Assembly: GCA_019914945.1 (NCBI GenBank)
Contig: CM034109.1
Span: 2,046,001 to 2,110,000, forward strand
DNA: 64,000 nt
Reading direction: 5' to 3'
Origin: Typha latifolia
Lineage: Eukaryota > Streptophyta > Magnoliopsida > Poales > Typhaceae
The notes under the pieces are model-generated. The model worked only from the letters and a program-made list of their open reading frames with translations. It was not told the DNA's origin and did no database searches. Below are positions 22,883 through 31,779 of the stretch, in pieces. Numbering within the stretch: position 1 is the first letter of the stretch; the number at the start of each line of letters is the position of its first letter. Position numbers and translations under genes: made by a program.

Positions 22883-23850
22883 TGATACGAACTGGCTTGA
22901 CCTAATTCGAATTAGTTTCTAGACATAAATTTATATAAAATTTTCAAGAGAGTTTTTGGTATATCTGGTAGTTGGATTGATATGAAATTTTGATAGAGAA
23001 TTTTTTTTTCTAATGGATCTAACTTCCTGCAGATCGGATGGCTAGATTAGAAGATATCTTCAGAAAAAGTGGACGAATATTAGAGGGTAAGAGAATTATG
23101 AAATAGATCTGGATCGATCTGAAGGTAAGAAAATTATGAAAATTTAGGTGTTGGTAGTCTTATAAGATAGGATTCTAATGACTCTAGTTTCACATCAATC
23201 AAATGTCTAGATGAAAAGATATAATTAAAACAGTGGAGTAAGATCATAATAGGGTAGAACGGTAAATATTTGATATTGTGACAGTCGTCGGAGCGGACGG
23301 TCAAAAGGTAGTGGTGGACGGCTGTAAAATAGGGTGATTCATGGAGGTAATGGTGGAAATGGGTTGGAGATAGAATTAAAGTTTCTAACTAAGATATACT
23401 CTTAAGAAAATAAATGTCTATGATTAACTTACTTCTACTCCTAGATTATCTTACTTTTTGTTCGTAAAGTAACTCAAGACTGAAATAATTTCTCAATATT
23501 TAGATGTTTGAATTATTCAATAAAGGAGTCCGACCCTTTTATATATAGATATTGAGTATAATGAGTCATACTCGGATTTAGTCCTAAAGGCTTATACGAC
23601 TCGAACAAAGACTTACTTTAGAAGTTCACGTTACTTAATTGGATTTACTTTAGTGGCTTATATTACTTAAATAGACTTGCATTAATGGCTTATATGACAT
23701 AGCTAGATTTACATTAAAGACTTACATGATATAATTAAACTTGCCTTAAAGGCTTACATTAAAGATAAATATAAATTAAGTAAAAAAAATACTTGATCCA
23801 TCGAGCCTAATATCCTCATGATTCAATCCAATCAGATCCGGATCGTATCA
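22883..23850 (-). repeat. 5' LTR of the nested non-autonomous element
   Basis: The minus-strand start is TGATACGATCC and the end is TTCGTATCA, abutting the primer-binding site. A promoter-proximal region with repeated CTTAAGGCTTACATGAC-like units (plus-strand GCTTATATGAC words at 23590-23770) also occurs in the LTRs at 50464 and 54405. This suggests internal tandem repeats within the LTR family. Confidence 0.72.
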
Positions 23851-24001
23851 AAAGCTCACTTGCTAGCTAGTCATGCTGCTCACGGACGAATGAGGGTGGC
23901 ATGGGCAAGTTCTATGCTTGATGAATTATGTAACCCATCTTCACATGAATACAATAGTCTACTGACTTTCCCTTAAAAGAAAAGAAAAAGAAGAAAACAA
24001 C
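23851..24001 (+). pseudogene. LINE ORF2 C-terminal end and 3' tail
   Basis: The end of the RNase H frame reads HLLASHAAHGRMRVAW, then SMLDELCNPSSHEYNSLL and a stop at 23974-23976. A/G-rich DNA to 24001 is the LINE 3' end, followed by the right target duplication. Confidence 0.8.
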
Positions 24002-24016
24002 CATTCTAAAGAGATG

Positions 24017-24342
24017 TTATTTAGAGTCAGAGGCACTAATAGGATCTCATGCAGATATCACAAAACTGATAATCCAGAAGACATTAGAATCAAATCTAAG
24101 CACACCAACACTCTTTATTTCGTTTTTTGGCATTCTCAGGAGAAAACTATGGAAGAAGACATTACAATCAAAATTTAAAGCACACCAACACTCTTTATTT
24201 TCTTTTACAATTCATCTTTTGGCCTCTCACGAGAGCTATAGGGAATACAATAGAAGTAGAAAATAGCTAACACAATATAATAAAGAAAAAAATGCGGATA
24301 ATACATAGTGCACCTTTGGCAGAAAACCCATACTTCGAATCT
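24017..24342. other. 3' flank of RALF-like copy 3 with an internal tandem duplication
   Basis: The motif ACATTA(G/C)AATCA followed by AAGCACACCAACACTCTTTATTT occurs twice, at about 24083-24120 and 24158-24200. The same motif occurs once in the 3' flanks of copies 1, 2 and 4. It is probably part of an ancestral 3' UTR that duplicated locally here. Confidence 0.55.
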
Positions 24343-24666
24343 TTAGCTGCGACACTGATAATGGGCTGAGCAACCCCGGCCGGTGTACGGACGGCCCCGG
24401 GCCGGGCAAGAGCCAATGCAGGCGGCCCTATCGGGACAAAGGACCGTTCTTGTATGGAGGTACGCGAGGATCCGTCTATGCACCTCAAAATCCATTGGAA
24501 ATTCCACCCCCGCCTCCTCCTCCACCACCGCCTTGTTGATACCAGAACTGGACGAGTTAACGGCACCGGCGGCAACCTGGCCGCAGAATATAAGGAGACT
24601 AATGGAAAGGAGGAGAGTTGAGAGGCGACGTAGGTTTGTGCACCTCCTCTCCATCTCTTTGCTCAT
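24343..24666 (-). CDS. RALF-like secreted peptide precursor, copy 3
   Basis: The product is 107 residues from the conserved start MSKEMERRC. An in-frame ATG 111 bases further upstream would add a second hydrophobic stretch, but that DNA is promoter in the other copies, so I reject it. The signal core runs to about residue 34 (LLIFCGQVAAG). An SSSSGINK linker, the acidic VVEEEAGVEF stretch and RRIL at 64-67 follow. The tail is near-identical to copy 1: CIGSCPARGRPYTGRGCSAHYQCRS. Cysteines are at 83, 87, 99 and 105, with an extra Cys77 just after the cleavage site (TVLCPDR). An odd cysteine count would permit dimers or mispairing. Closest relative is copy 1. Family role: extracellular alkalinization and growth signal, inferred. 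Confidence 0.75.
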   Translation of the reverse strand: MSKEMERRCTNLRRLSTLLLSISLLIFCGQVAAGAVNSSSSGINKAVVEEEAGVEFPMDFEVHRRILAYLHTRTVLCPDRAACIGSCPARGRPYTGRGCSAHYQCRS

Positions 24667-24700
24667 GCTTGGATGCCTCAACTTAACACACCCAAATGCC

Positions 24701-24765
24701 ACTATAAGGAAGAGAAGTGAAAGGCAAAGGCTGGGACTTTTACAAGGCTGGCTTTGATATGGACT
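24701..24765 (-). promoter_or_regulatory. Promoter block of RALF-like copy 3
   Basis: The minus strand carries AGTCCATATCAAAGCCAGCC at 24746-24765, identical to copy 4, and the CCTTATAGTGGCATTTGGGTG segment shared with copy 1 at about 24690-24709. TATA-like CTTATAG is about 37 bases from the ATG. DNA further upstream (24780-24835) also matches copy 1 (GTAGGTTCTTCCTC). Confidence 0.5.
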
Positions 24766-24924
24766 AGGCGCCTGCAATTACATATGGTGCGAGGAAGGGA
24801 TAATAAATGGATGTACTAGTGAGGAAGAACCTACTAATTCGGCTACCTTTTAATATTGGGGTCTTCCAATGATACCGTTTAGTTCATGATCCAAACTCTA
24901 ACCCTTAAACAAGATTTTTACCAG

Positions 24925-25800
24925 ATCTTTTATGGTACATTTGCTAGTATGGAGTGTAAACGAGTCGAGCTAAAAGGAGCCGACTTGTGGCTCAGCTCAA
25001 AACTAATTTCAAATCGAAATTTTTGCTTAGGCTCAACTCAATTCGAAGCTTTAAATAGATGAAATAGTGGAAGAATTTTGGTTTCGTGGACGGAGAGGAG
25101 AGAGAGTGAGATGGAACAAGGGAAATTGTTTGATGCTGCAATTGCCGGGGCTTTAGAATTGGGTCTTGGTTGGGGAGGTTGACCTTAGCCCTTTTACCTC
25201 GGGTGCAATAGGGCATTGCGGTGCGTGAGCCACCCCTCGACGGTGGCAAAGATGCTGAGTTATACCCTTATCTCTTTCATGGGGTCATTGATCTCGACCA
25301 CATATTTCTCAAATTATGGTGGTGTAAGTCGAAAGGAGGTATCCAACTAGAAGTCTGAGGGGAAGAGATAGCAATTATCGAGGAGGGATGAAGTTAGAGA
25401 TGATGACACCGCCACACATGGTTTCGAGCTTTTTTTCTACTTAGCATTTTTCCTTCCTTTTGACTTTGGATCAACAAGAAGAAAGAAAATATAGTAGACT
25501 AAAGAAAATATCAAAATTAATTTGAAGAAGAGATTTTGCTTAGAAAAGTGAGAGACCAAACAAAAAAAATAATAGTCATCTCCTTCTGCCTTCTGTTACA
25601 AGAATCGCAAAAGATTTAAAATAAATTATTATTTTTTATTTTTGAGTTTATCATGCAGAGCACAAGCGAGCTGACTTTGGCTCAAGCTCGGCTCTAATTT
25701 AATTTCATGCCTTGCTTTCTTATTTAGGTTTGCTTAGCTCAATTTGAGCCGAACTCGAGCCTAAGCTGACCCAAATTCGAGTACTTTTATTTTGATAGCT
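24925..25800. repeat. Dispersed repeat with GAGTCGAGC/GCTCG-type ends
   Basis: The left end holds GAGTCGAGCTAAAAGGAGCCG and CTCAGCTCAA. The right end holds complementary words (GCTCAATTTGAGCCGAACTCGAG, AAATTCGAG). Such sequences are typical of plant non-autonomous DNA elements. It separates RALF-like copy 3 from upstream DNA that is shared with copy 4. Exact ends are unresolved. No gene is seen. Confidence 0.45.
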
Positions 25801-26159
25801 CTTAGCTACCACAAAACGATGCCAGGATAACTTTATCGTTAATTTCCACCTACATAGTATAAAACAAATAAGTTAAACTGTGTGTCAATCCAAGTTATTA
25901 TGAATAAATAATAGAGGATTAATTCAAATAACCATCTGTTATATGTATTTTCAGACAGAAAGAGAAATATTTGATTATTATTATTATTATAAATCTTCTT
26001 TGTGCACTCTAGTGTGATAGAAGAGTCTTTTATTTGACTTGTTTGATCTTTATTTTCAACCATAAAGTAATATAAGTCAAGTAGATGAAGGATTAGGAAC
26101 TAATGTGATATCCGTTATAATATGAAGATTAAGAGAATTGGACATAATTAAAGGCAAAT
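25801..26159. other. AT-rich intergenic DNA
   Basis: It contains an (ATT)n run at about 25976-25992. No coding or repeat family is recognised. Confidence 0.5.
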
Positions 26160-26430
26160 AGTGATAAAATTGTGGTTGTTCTAGTGCTGGGGGAAGACAA
26201 TAATAAAGGACAGTGGTAGATGACTACTGGTAGTTGGCAGTCTTTTATTAAGTAATAAAGTTTACTGTATACCCGTGTCCCAACTTAATTCTCTATAAAT
26301 CCATGCTCCCTATTGGACCCCACAGTGTCCTTCATTGGTCTACTTCTTTTGACTTTGAGTGACAGTGCTAAGAATGGATAGGGACAATGGAGTAGTAGGG
26401 TTTGGTTTGCCCTTTGGGCCGGGTAGAATC
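26160..26430. repeat. Segmental duplication, copy 1 (upstream of RALF-like copy 3)
   Basis: AATTGTGG, GGTAGTTGG, the GTGTCCCAACTTAATTCTCTATAA segment, TGCTCC.TATT.GACCCCAC, then CAGTGTCCTTCATTGGTCTA match 29235-29430 in the same order. This supports duplication of a block of several kilobases containing a RALF-like gene plus its upstream DNA. Confidence 0.55.
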
Positions 26431-28310
26431 GGATTGAGTCAACTTTAAGCAAACACGAATACGATCGAATTATTGTACCTATTGAAAAAAGTATTAAAAA
26501 CGAAGACAAATTATTTATTAGATAAGTTTAGATTTAAACTGATTAAACAAGTTACTTGGTTTTGTATGGGATTATTTTCGTCGTAAATGGGTAATCCGCT
26601 CATAATTAGGTAATCCGGTTATAAAAGAACTGACTCTAAACTGTGTCATTTGATTAAGTTAAATGGGATGATTACGAGTTAAACAAATTGAAAGAACTCA
26701 CACACGATTAGCTGTACTTTGGCCTCTTCACTGAATCATGTCTTCAATTTAATATGCTACTCACAACTAAGTCTTATGCCTATATTTCTTTTAGTTACTT
26801 TACCCGTCTCAAGAGTTTATCCCCTCTATATCTTCAACTGCTCTTTATAAGTCACTGCAAATCCTTGTCCTAAACTAAAACTCTTGTTCCATTAGGTGTT
26901 ATGGAGCTTGCACACTAATCTCGTAGGTCTGAGCTAAACCGTGTTCCATGATTCCTCTACAAAGTTTGCATGTCTGGTCACACCAAACTGCTTAGAAAAA
27001 TATTCTAAGATCATCAAATCACTAGGACCACTGGTTATACACCACTTAACACTAACGGTCAAAAGTGTACTCACTATCTATGTGTGATCCGATCTTGTGA
27101 AAAACTAAATGAGAATTAATTAAACACAGTAAACATTGACACGAAGATATACATAGTTAATCTTTTCATATGAGAAACCTATAGAGTGACAATCCACCCA
27201 CTTATATATACTGGCATAGTTCAATTAACATTCCTTCCTCTTAAGAATTTTAGTCTCTAAATTTCAATCATAGGTAAAGTTTCTCCATTTTGGGAAAATC
27301 ATCAACGTGTTTTGGAAAGTAAGGAAGTTGCTCAATGAGTTGATCGTACATATCAAATTAGAAACGTAACTAAGAATGTGAATAAAAGTGTGGGATAATT
27401 GTGGTTAATTAAAGACCAATTTTATCTTTCTCATAAAAGTTCATTCATAACAAACTAAATTGCATGAACATTGTTTTCTTTTGTGCTTCCTTTATTCACC
27501 TTCTTTTGAGCTCAAAAATAAATGTTTCACTTTAAAATTTCAAGAGCATGATTAGTGTTTATTAACTCAAACTCTAGTTTCTTTACTTTTTTAATCTATG
27601 TTTTTTTTACTAGATTCTATTTATTCATGTACATAACATTTTAAAAAATTTAAATTTATTAAGTAAAAAATATTTTTCAGAAGTTAAATCATGAGAGGTT
27701 GAGATAGAGAATTGTTCATATATCCTTTTTGAAGGTTTTCATTTTCTTCTTTACGTTGTTTCACTTCATAGATTAATTTAGCGTATTGTTCCTTCGTCTA
27801 ATCCTTGTTAGTACGTATTCAAGCTCTTCATTTTGCCTCTTAGCTTCAGGTTATCAAATCTAAATCATTCTGAAGTTTGGGGTTGTGAGTTAGGTCCTAA
27901 ATCCCCCACAAAAGATGCCAATCTTACTTGTCGACGCTGCACTGGATCACTATGAAGACAAAGTTAATGAACTCCCCAAACCCAAAACTAGAGTTTAAGA
28001 ATTTAGGCTCAATCAATCCTTGAGTCTTTCCCCCACATCTTTAGTCTCCTAGATGGGTTATTAAATGGTCAGAGCTCTTCCAATTGCATCAGTAGATTTG
28101 ATCAGTCTTCTAATAAGATTGGAAGTCTCTCTTAAATTTAATTGAGAAAAAGATAGAGACTTAATTTTGATACTTATATAAAGACATAAAAGGAGCTTAA
28201 AAGAGCTAAGAAACATTTTGCATTTGGTTGTCACAAAATACAATTCTTTCTTAATAGTGTGGATGGCGTATCATCCTTCTAAGAATAATAAGACGTTAGG
28301 ATAAGATCAA
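26431..28310. other. Intergenic DNA without a recognised gene
   Basis: AT-rich sequence with no frame longer than 75 codons and no family I recognise. Parts around 26870-27350 look like an old repeat by composition, but I could not place ends or motifs. Confidence 0.45.
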
Positions 28311-28545
28311 GAGATAATTCAACTTTCACCTTCTGAACTATCATCATTTTCTATCAACGACCTATTGAACTTTTATTTTATACATAATGATCTCCCTAAA
28401 TTTTTATTTTGGTATAAAATGACTCTCTAATGGAAATTTTCAAGTGAAATATTTTTGATAGTTGAGAGATTATTATGCATCAAAATAAATTTGACGACTC
28501 ATCATAAAAAATGGTGATAGTAGAAGGTGAAAAAAAAATTATCCC
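28311..28545. mobile_element. MITE of Mutator type, 235 bp, in the 3' flank of RALF-like copy 4
   Basis: Terminal inverted repeats: the left arm GAGATAATTCAACTTTCACC pairs with the right arm, whose reverse complement begins GGGATAATTTTTTTTCACC. Nine-base flanks TAAGATCAA (28302-28310) and TAAAATCAA (28546-28554) match at 8 of 9, the target duplication size of Mutator-like elements. The arms are similar to those of the larger element at 42356-43487. Confidence 0.7.
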
Positions 28546-28650
28546 TAAAATCAATGCACAACAACACTCTTTATGACCTTTCAAGAGAGCTATATAATGC
28601 ATACTGCATTTCTTGAGAAAATTAATCCCCTTTCTGGATACTTAGAATCC

Positions 28651-28986
28651 TTAGCTATTGTTGCGACAATGAAATATGGGTGAGCAACCCCGGCCAGTAT
28701 AAGAACAGCCGCGGCAGGCCGGGCACGTGGGATTGCAAGCAAGCTTTTCTGGATTCAGGGCCGTTGAATGGATATCCGTGGCAAGGATCCGCCTATGTAT
28801 CTCAAGATCAATTGAAAATTCTACCTCCATATCCTTCTCCACCACCTTATTAATACCAGAACTTGAGAAGTTAACGGTGCCCGCAGCAACCGGGACGGAG
28901 AACATAAGAACACTAATGCAAAGGAGCACAATTGAGAGGAGACACAAATCCATTACCCTCGTATTCCTCTCCATCTCTTTGCTCAT
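28651..28986 (-). CDS. RALF-like secreted peptide precursor, copy 4
   Basis: The product is 111 residues starting MSKEMERNTR, with a hydrophobic signal core (LCLLSIVLLCISVLMF) ending VPVAAG near residue 36. The propeptide SSSGINKVVEKDMEVEF is less acidic than in the other copies. RRIL lies at 65-68. The presumed mature peptide (TDIHSTALNPEKLAC...) keeps the ALNP(E)K-like core of RALF (canonical ALxxDxxPC). It carries six cysteines, at 84, 88, 91, 94, 101 and 107, in a CNPTCPACRGC cluster followed by SYTGRGCSPIFHC. Two extra cysteines form the tight cluster, unlike any ordinary RALF. A MITE lies 106 bases past the stop. Function inferred from family only; the frame is fully open. Confidence 0.72.
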   Translation of the reverse strand: MSKEMERNTRVMDLCLLSIVLLCISVLMFSVPVAAGTVNFSSSGINKVVEKDMEVEFSIDLEIHRRILATDIHSTALNPEKLACNPTCPACRGCSYTGRGCSPIFHCRNNS

Positions 28987-29042
28987 GCTTTGATGCTGAT
29001 TCCAGTATGAGGTAAAGAAGCTTAGGCTTGGATTGCTTTTAA

Positions 29043-29160
29043 GGCTGGCTTTGATATGGACTGCTTGCCTCCTGCAAAGGTATGTACAAGATTTAATAAA
29101 TGTACTAGTGAAGTTTCACCTACTTACGTACCTAACGCTGCTGCCCTTATATATCAAGTC
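29043..29160 (-). promoter_or_regulatory. Promoter block of RALF-like copy 4
   Basis: The block AGTCCATATCAAAGCCAGCC lies at 29043-29062, identical to copy 3 and 57 bases from the ATG. A further segment at about 29112-29155 (GTGAAG...CACCTA, TACGTACCTAA.GCTGCTGCC) is shared with the orphan promoter at the right end of the window (about 63945-63985). A TATATA word lies at about 29150-29156. Confidence 0.5.
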
Positions 29161-29234
29161 ATCAGAGAGTTGGGACTTGGATTGCTTTACATTGGATACA
29201 AGTTGATTTGCCTGATCAACTGCACATAAATGCA

Positions 29235-29430
29235 AATTGTGGAGAAGACTAAGACCAAAAGAAAAAAGCTAGTGCTTGGTAGTAGTTGGGATTCTTCCAT
29301 ACTATGTCTGTGTCACAATTCAATTTTCTCTATAACTCTTTGCTCCATATTCGACCCCACGTACAGTATCCTTTTATTGATCTAGTCATTGACTTGAGTG
29401 GTAAAGGTTGGGAAGGAGACGGATTACAGG
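29235..29430. repeat. Segmental duplication, copy 2 (upstream of RALF-like copy 4)
   Basis: It matches 26160-26430 in order and orientation: CAATTTTCTCTATAACTCTTTGCTCC, then GACCCCACGTACAGTATCC and TTGATCTAGTC. Here the gene is about 250 bases away, whereas at copy 3 a repeat insertion has pushed it to about 1.5 kb. Confidence 0.55.
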
Positions 29431-30004
29431 AGAAATCGGCAAGAAACTATTAAATTATATATATATATGCACACTTTGTTATAAGGAACCTTGTATAAAG
29501 TAAATGAACACATCACACATGTAGGTAATAAGACATAACAAGCTCCATAGGATCAACAATCAAACCACATGACATGCATGTACAATGACCAACAAACAGT
29601 TTACCTAACTATCTACCATGGCCAAAATCTGGCCCATTGAAACATCACATATCAGACATATCATCCCAATTCGGAAATCCAAAACTTCCAGTCATGCACT
29701 TGGCTCTCATCTGATGTAACTAACTCCACTTGTTACGATGCCCCATTCTCCCTTTGCCAAAGAAAGTCCAATCCTATTTGTATCTTCTAATAGACAACCC
29801 ATTTGTCATCCTAGTGAGTTGATCTAGCAACGATATTACATGCACGATACATTACCTAACAGTTTAAGTTTTTTGATCATCAACTGGTTATCTAAGATGA
29901 TATTTAAGTGAATTGTTTACAGGTTATGCGTTTAATCATCATTGGCCTGATTCTATTTTCTAATCTCTAGTATTGAGGTATAGTAGGCTGCACAATCTTT
30001 TATC
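29431..30004. other. Intergenic DNA
   Basis: An AT dinucleotide run lies at about 29457-29468. No coding region or repeat family is recognised in the remainder. Confidence 0.45.
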
Positions 30005-30090
30005 TATAATGTATTTGAAAATCTATTGGAAATTTCTTCTCCACCTAGCTTTCATATGGACTGCTTGCCTACCGTACACATAAAGGGTTG
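30005..30090 (-). pseudogene. Relic of a RALF-like gene, coding and promoter fused by deletion
   Basis: 30011-30044 (GTATTTGAAAATCTATTGGA then AATTTCTTCTCCACC) matches the coding stretch around the RRIL site of copies 1-4. On the plus strand that stretch reads GTATCTCAAAATCCATTGGA and AATTCCACC. It runs directly into the promoter block (CTTTCATATGGACTGCTTGCC) at 30049-30069. About 200 bases, including the signal peptide, are missing between the two. It shows the cluster had at least one more member. Confidence 0.65.
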
Positions 30091-30632
30091 GTTAGATTAA
30101 TTCTGACCTGACTCGCTATTCGATCTGATTTGAATTGAATTCCAATAAGAAATTTCTATATAACCCTGATATAGATTTAGATATGGGTAGAATTTTTGAA
30201 AAACGTCTAGCTACAGATTTGGATATGGGTAGATTTTTTTAGAAAATTCGAATACAGATATGTATGTGAGTCGAGTATAATTTTTCAGATACATATATTG
30301 GATATTCTTCTACCTGCATATTTTTTAAATAATTTATAGTTTTTAGTTTGATTATTTAGATGGTGAATATTTATATTGTTACTAATGATATATTGTACAT
30401 TATTTGTAAAGATTAATTTTGCAACTTTATATGTATTTGACATGTAATATTTTTTTTGAAAATCATATTATATGTTTAAAATTTGATCCATATACATTTA
30501 AGATTTGATCCTCTATCTGAAAATTATCCGATTTGTATTTAAAATTATTCATATTCGTCTGGTTCATATATGAAATTGAACTTTGCTATCGGTATAATAT
30601 TCGTATCTGAACAAAAAAATTCAGAAAATTAT
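30091..30632 (-). repeat. Dispersed non-autonomous repeat, copy B
   Basis: This is an inverted copy of 11340-11935. The AT-rich core AATAATTTATAGTTTTTAG...GATTATTTAGATGG and the TATTTGACATGTAATATT segment are the reverse complement of the core there. GATATGGGTAGA and TATCCGA words flank it. The right side is cut at the gag fragment at 30633. Confidence 0.5.
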
Positions 30633-30861
30633 ACTTGGAGGGTGTGGCGATCAGGTGGTATCAATCGGTAGAGCAGACTCGACCATTCGGGACTTAGCAA
30701 GCTTTTGCAAATGCAATCTATACTCAATTTGGTATGCAACCTAGTACAAGAGTTTCTATGCAACCTATTTTCGACCATTTGAGACTTAGTCAAAAATAGT
30801 TTGGGTTTACTAGGGGAGTTTGAATGAATCTTGCAACCAAGTCGCCGACTAGTCAAACTCG
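30633..30861 (+). pseudogene. Gag fragment, left half, of a gag-only LTR element
   Basis: It begins in the middle of gag (LEGVAIRWYQSVEQTRPFGT, then FANAIYTQFG). It runs to the insertion point of the gypsy element, where ACTCG (30857-30861) is the left target duplication. The right half resumes at 36510. The 5' LTR and leader are missing. Confidence 0.75.
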
Positions 30862-31724
30862 TGATACGACTTGGACTTCACTGATGTCGTCTCGAGCATG
30901 GATACACTTTAGAGATGTCTTTGTCTCTTATTTTAGTATTTAATTCTAAAATAATAAGTTTTATGTATGTTGCGTTCGAACGTAGGTGGAGTGCGTTCGA
31001 ACGTGCTTGTGAACGCCGCATCCAGGTTCGCACATCTAGAGACTGCGAAATGTGCGTTCGAACGCACCTGCGAATGCTTGCATCATGTTCGTAAATCCAG
31101 AGAAGTGCAAAATATATGCGTTCGAACGCAATCGGGCACGTTCGAACGCGGTTGACAAAAATGTATTGTTTAGGGTTAATAATTGCTATTTTTAAATTGT
31201 TTAGTTAGCCTTTAAAGGTGTGGATGGCAACCATGAAATTATTATTGAATGAATTGAGTTTGCCCTAGCCTCCTTTGTCTTTTTCTCTCTCGTTCTCTCA
31301 CTTCCCGGCGTCGTCGCTCCTAGCCTCCCTCGACCGGCCAATCACCCTAGACCCTTAGGGGTGGCCCACTCTTCCCCCTTCTTCTAATCTATCCATCACT
31401 TTGCCCTAACCCTTCCATCACACATAACCCTTCCACCACCACTTATCCACCGGTGCCACCAACGCCGATCCACCAACCTCCACCATCACCAAGGATTTCG
31501 TGTCTCCATCCACGGATCCTAAAATAGACTCCCCGATGTCTGTCTACTAATCGAATGATATCTCGAGATCCCAATATTCGATTCAACTAAAACTTGATTT
31601 ATTGGAAAGCTCTTTTCCGGGGCTACTTCATATCAAAATCTCACATTTATCCGATGACGGCATATTTTGAGATCTATTTTTAAACTTTCATATCAGATCT
31701 TGTCCATATCTGAAAATCGTATCA
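30862..31724 (+). repeat. 5' LTR of the integrase-less gypsy element
   Basis: 863 bp, TGATACGACTTGG...AATCGTATCA. At 30970-31155 it has an array of palindromes (GCGTTCGAACG, GCGTTCGAACGC, GTTCGAACGCGG), followed by a pyrimidine-rich segment (31270-31420). The primer-binding site TGGTATCAGAGCC, complementary to initiator-Met tRNA, starts at 31728. Confidence 0.85.
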
Positions 31725-31779
31725 AGCTGGTATCAGAGCCACCGTTCCTCAGACACACGCTTTCTATGAGACAACCAGA

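Larger units (their letters stand above)
20792..23850 (-). mobile_element. Non-autonomous two-LTR retrotransposon inside the LINE
   Basis: On the minus strand the 5' LTR is 22883-23850 (968 bp, TGATACGATC...TCGTATCA). A Met-tRNA primer-binding site (TTGGTATTAGAGCCG) lies at 22866-22880. The 3' LTR is 20792-21506 (715 bp). Flanks are GAAGC and AAAGC, a 4 of 5 target duplication. The LINE RNase H frame reads straight through when the element is removed (NREA then HLLASHAAHG). The internal 1.38 kb carries only the proline-rich gag leader. The gag core seen in its relatives is deleted, with a direct join from the leader to the 3' terminal segment near 21600. It needs proteins from another element. 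Confidence 0.8.
12016..24016 (+). mobile_element. L1-type LINE with 15-bp target duplication and three nested insertions
   Basis: The LINE proper is 12031-24001, flanked by CATTCTAAAAAGATG (12016-12030) and CATTCTAAAGAGATG (24002-24016), 14 of 15 identical. Removing the nested insertions at 15639-18184, 18199-19090 and 20792-23850 leaves about 5.46 kb: a pyrimidine-rich 5' UTR, ORF1, ORF2 and an A/G-rich 3' tail (AAAAGAAAAAGAAGAAAAC). A size of about 5.5 kb with two ORFs is normal for plant L1 elements, so this was a full-length insertion. Both ORFs now hold many stops. It lies between RALF-like copies 2 and 3. Confidence 0.88.

Noticed and set aside
24667..24777. Upstream in-frame ATG that would extend RALF-like copy 3 by 37 residues
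   Set aside because: The extension covers the conserved promoter block and TATA-like sequence, and the MSKEMER start is shared with the other copies.
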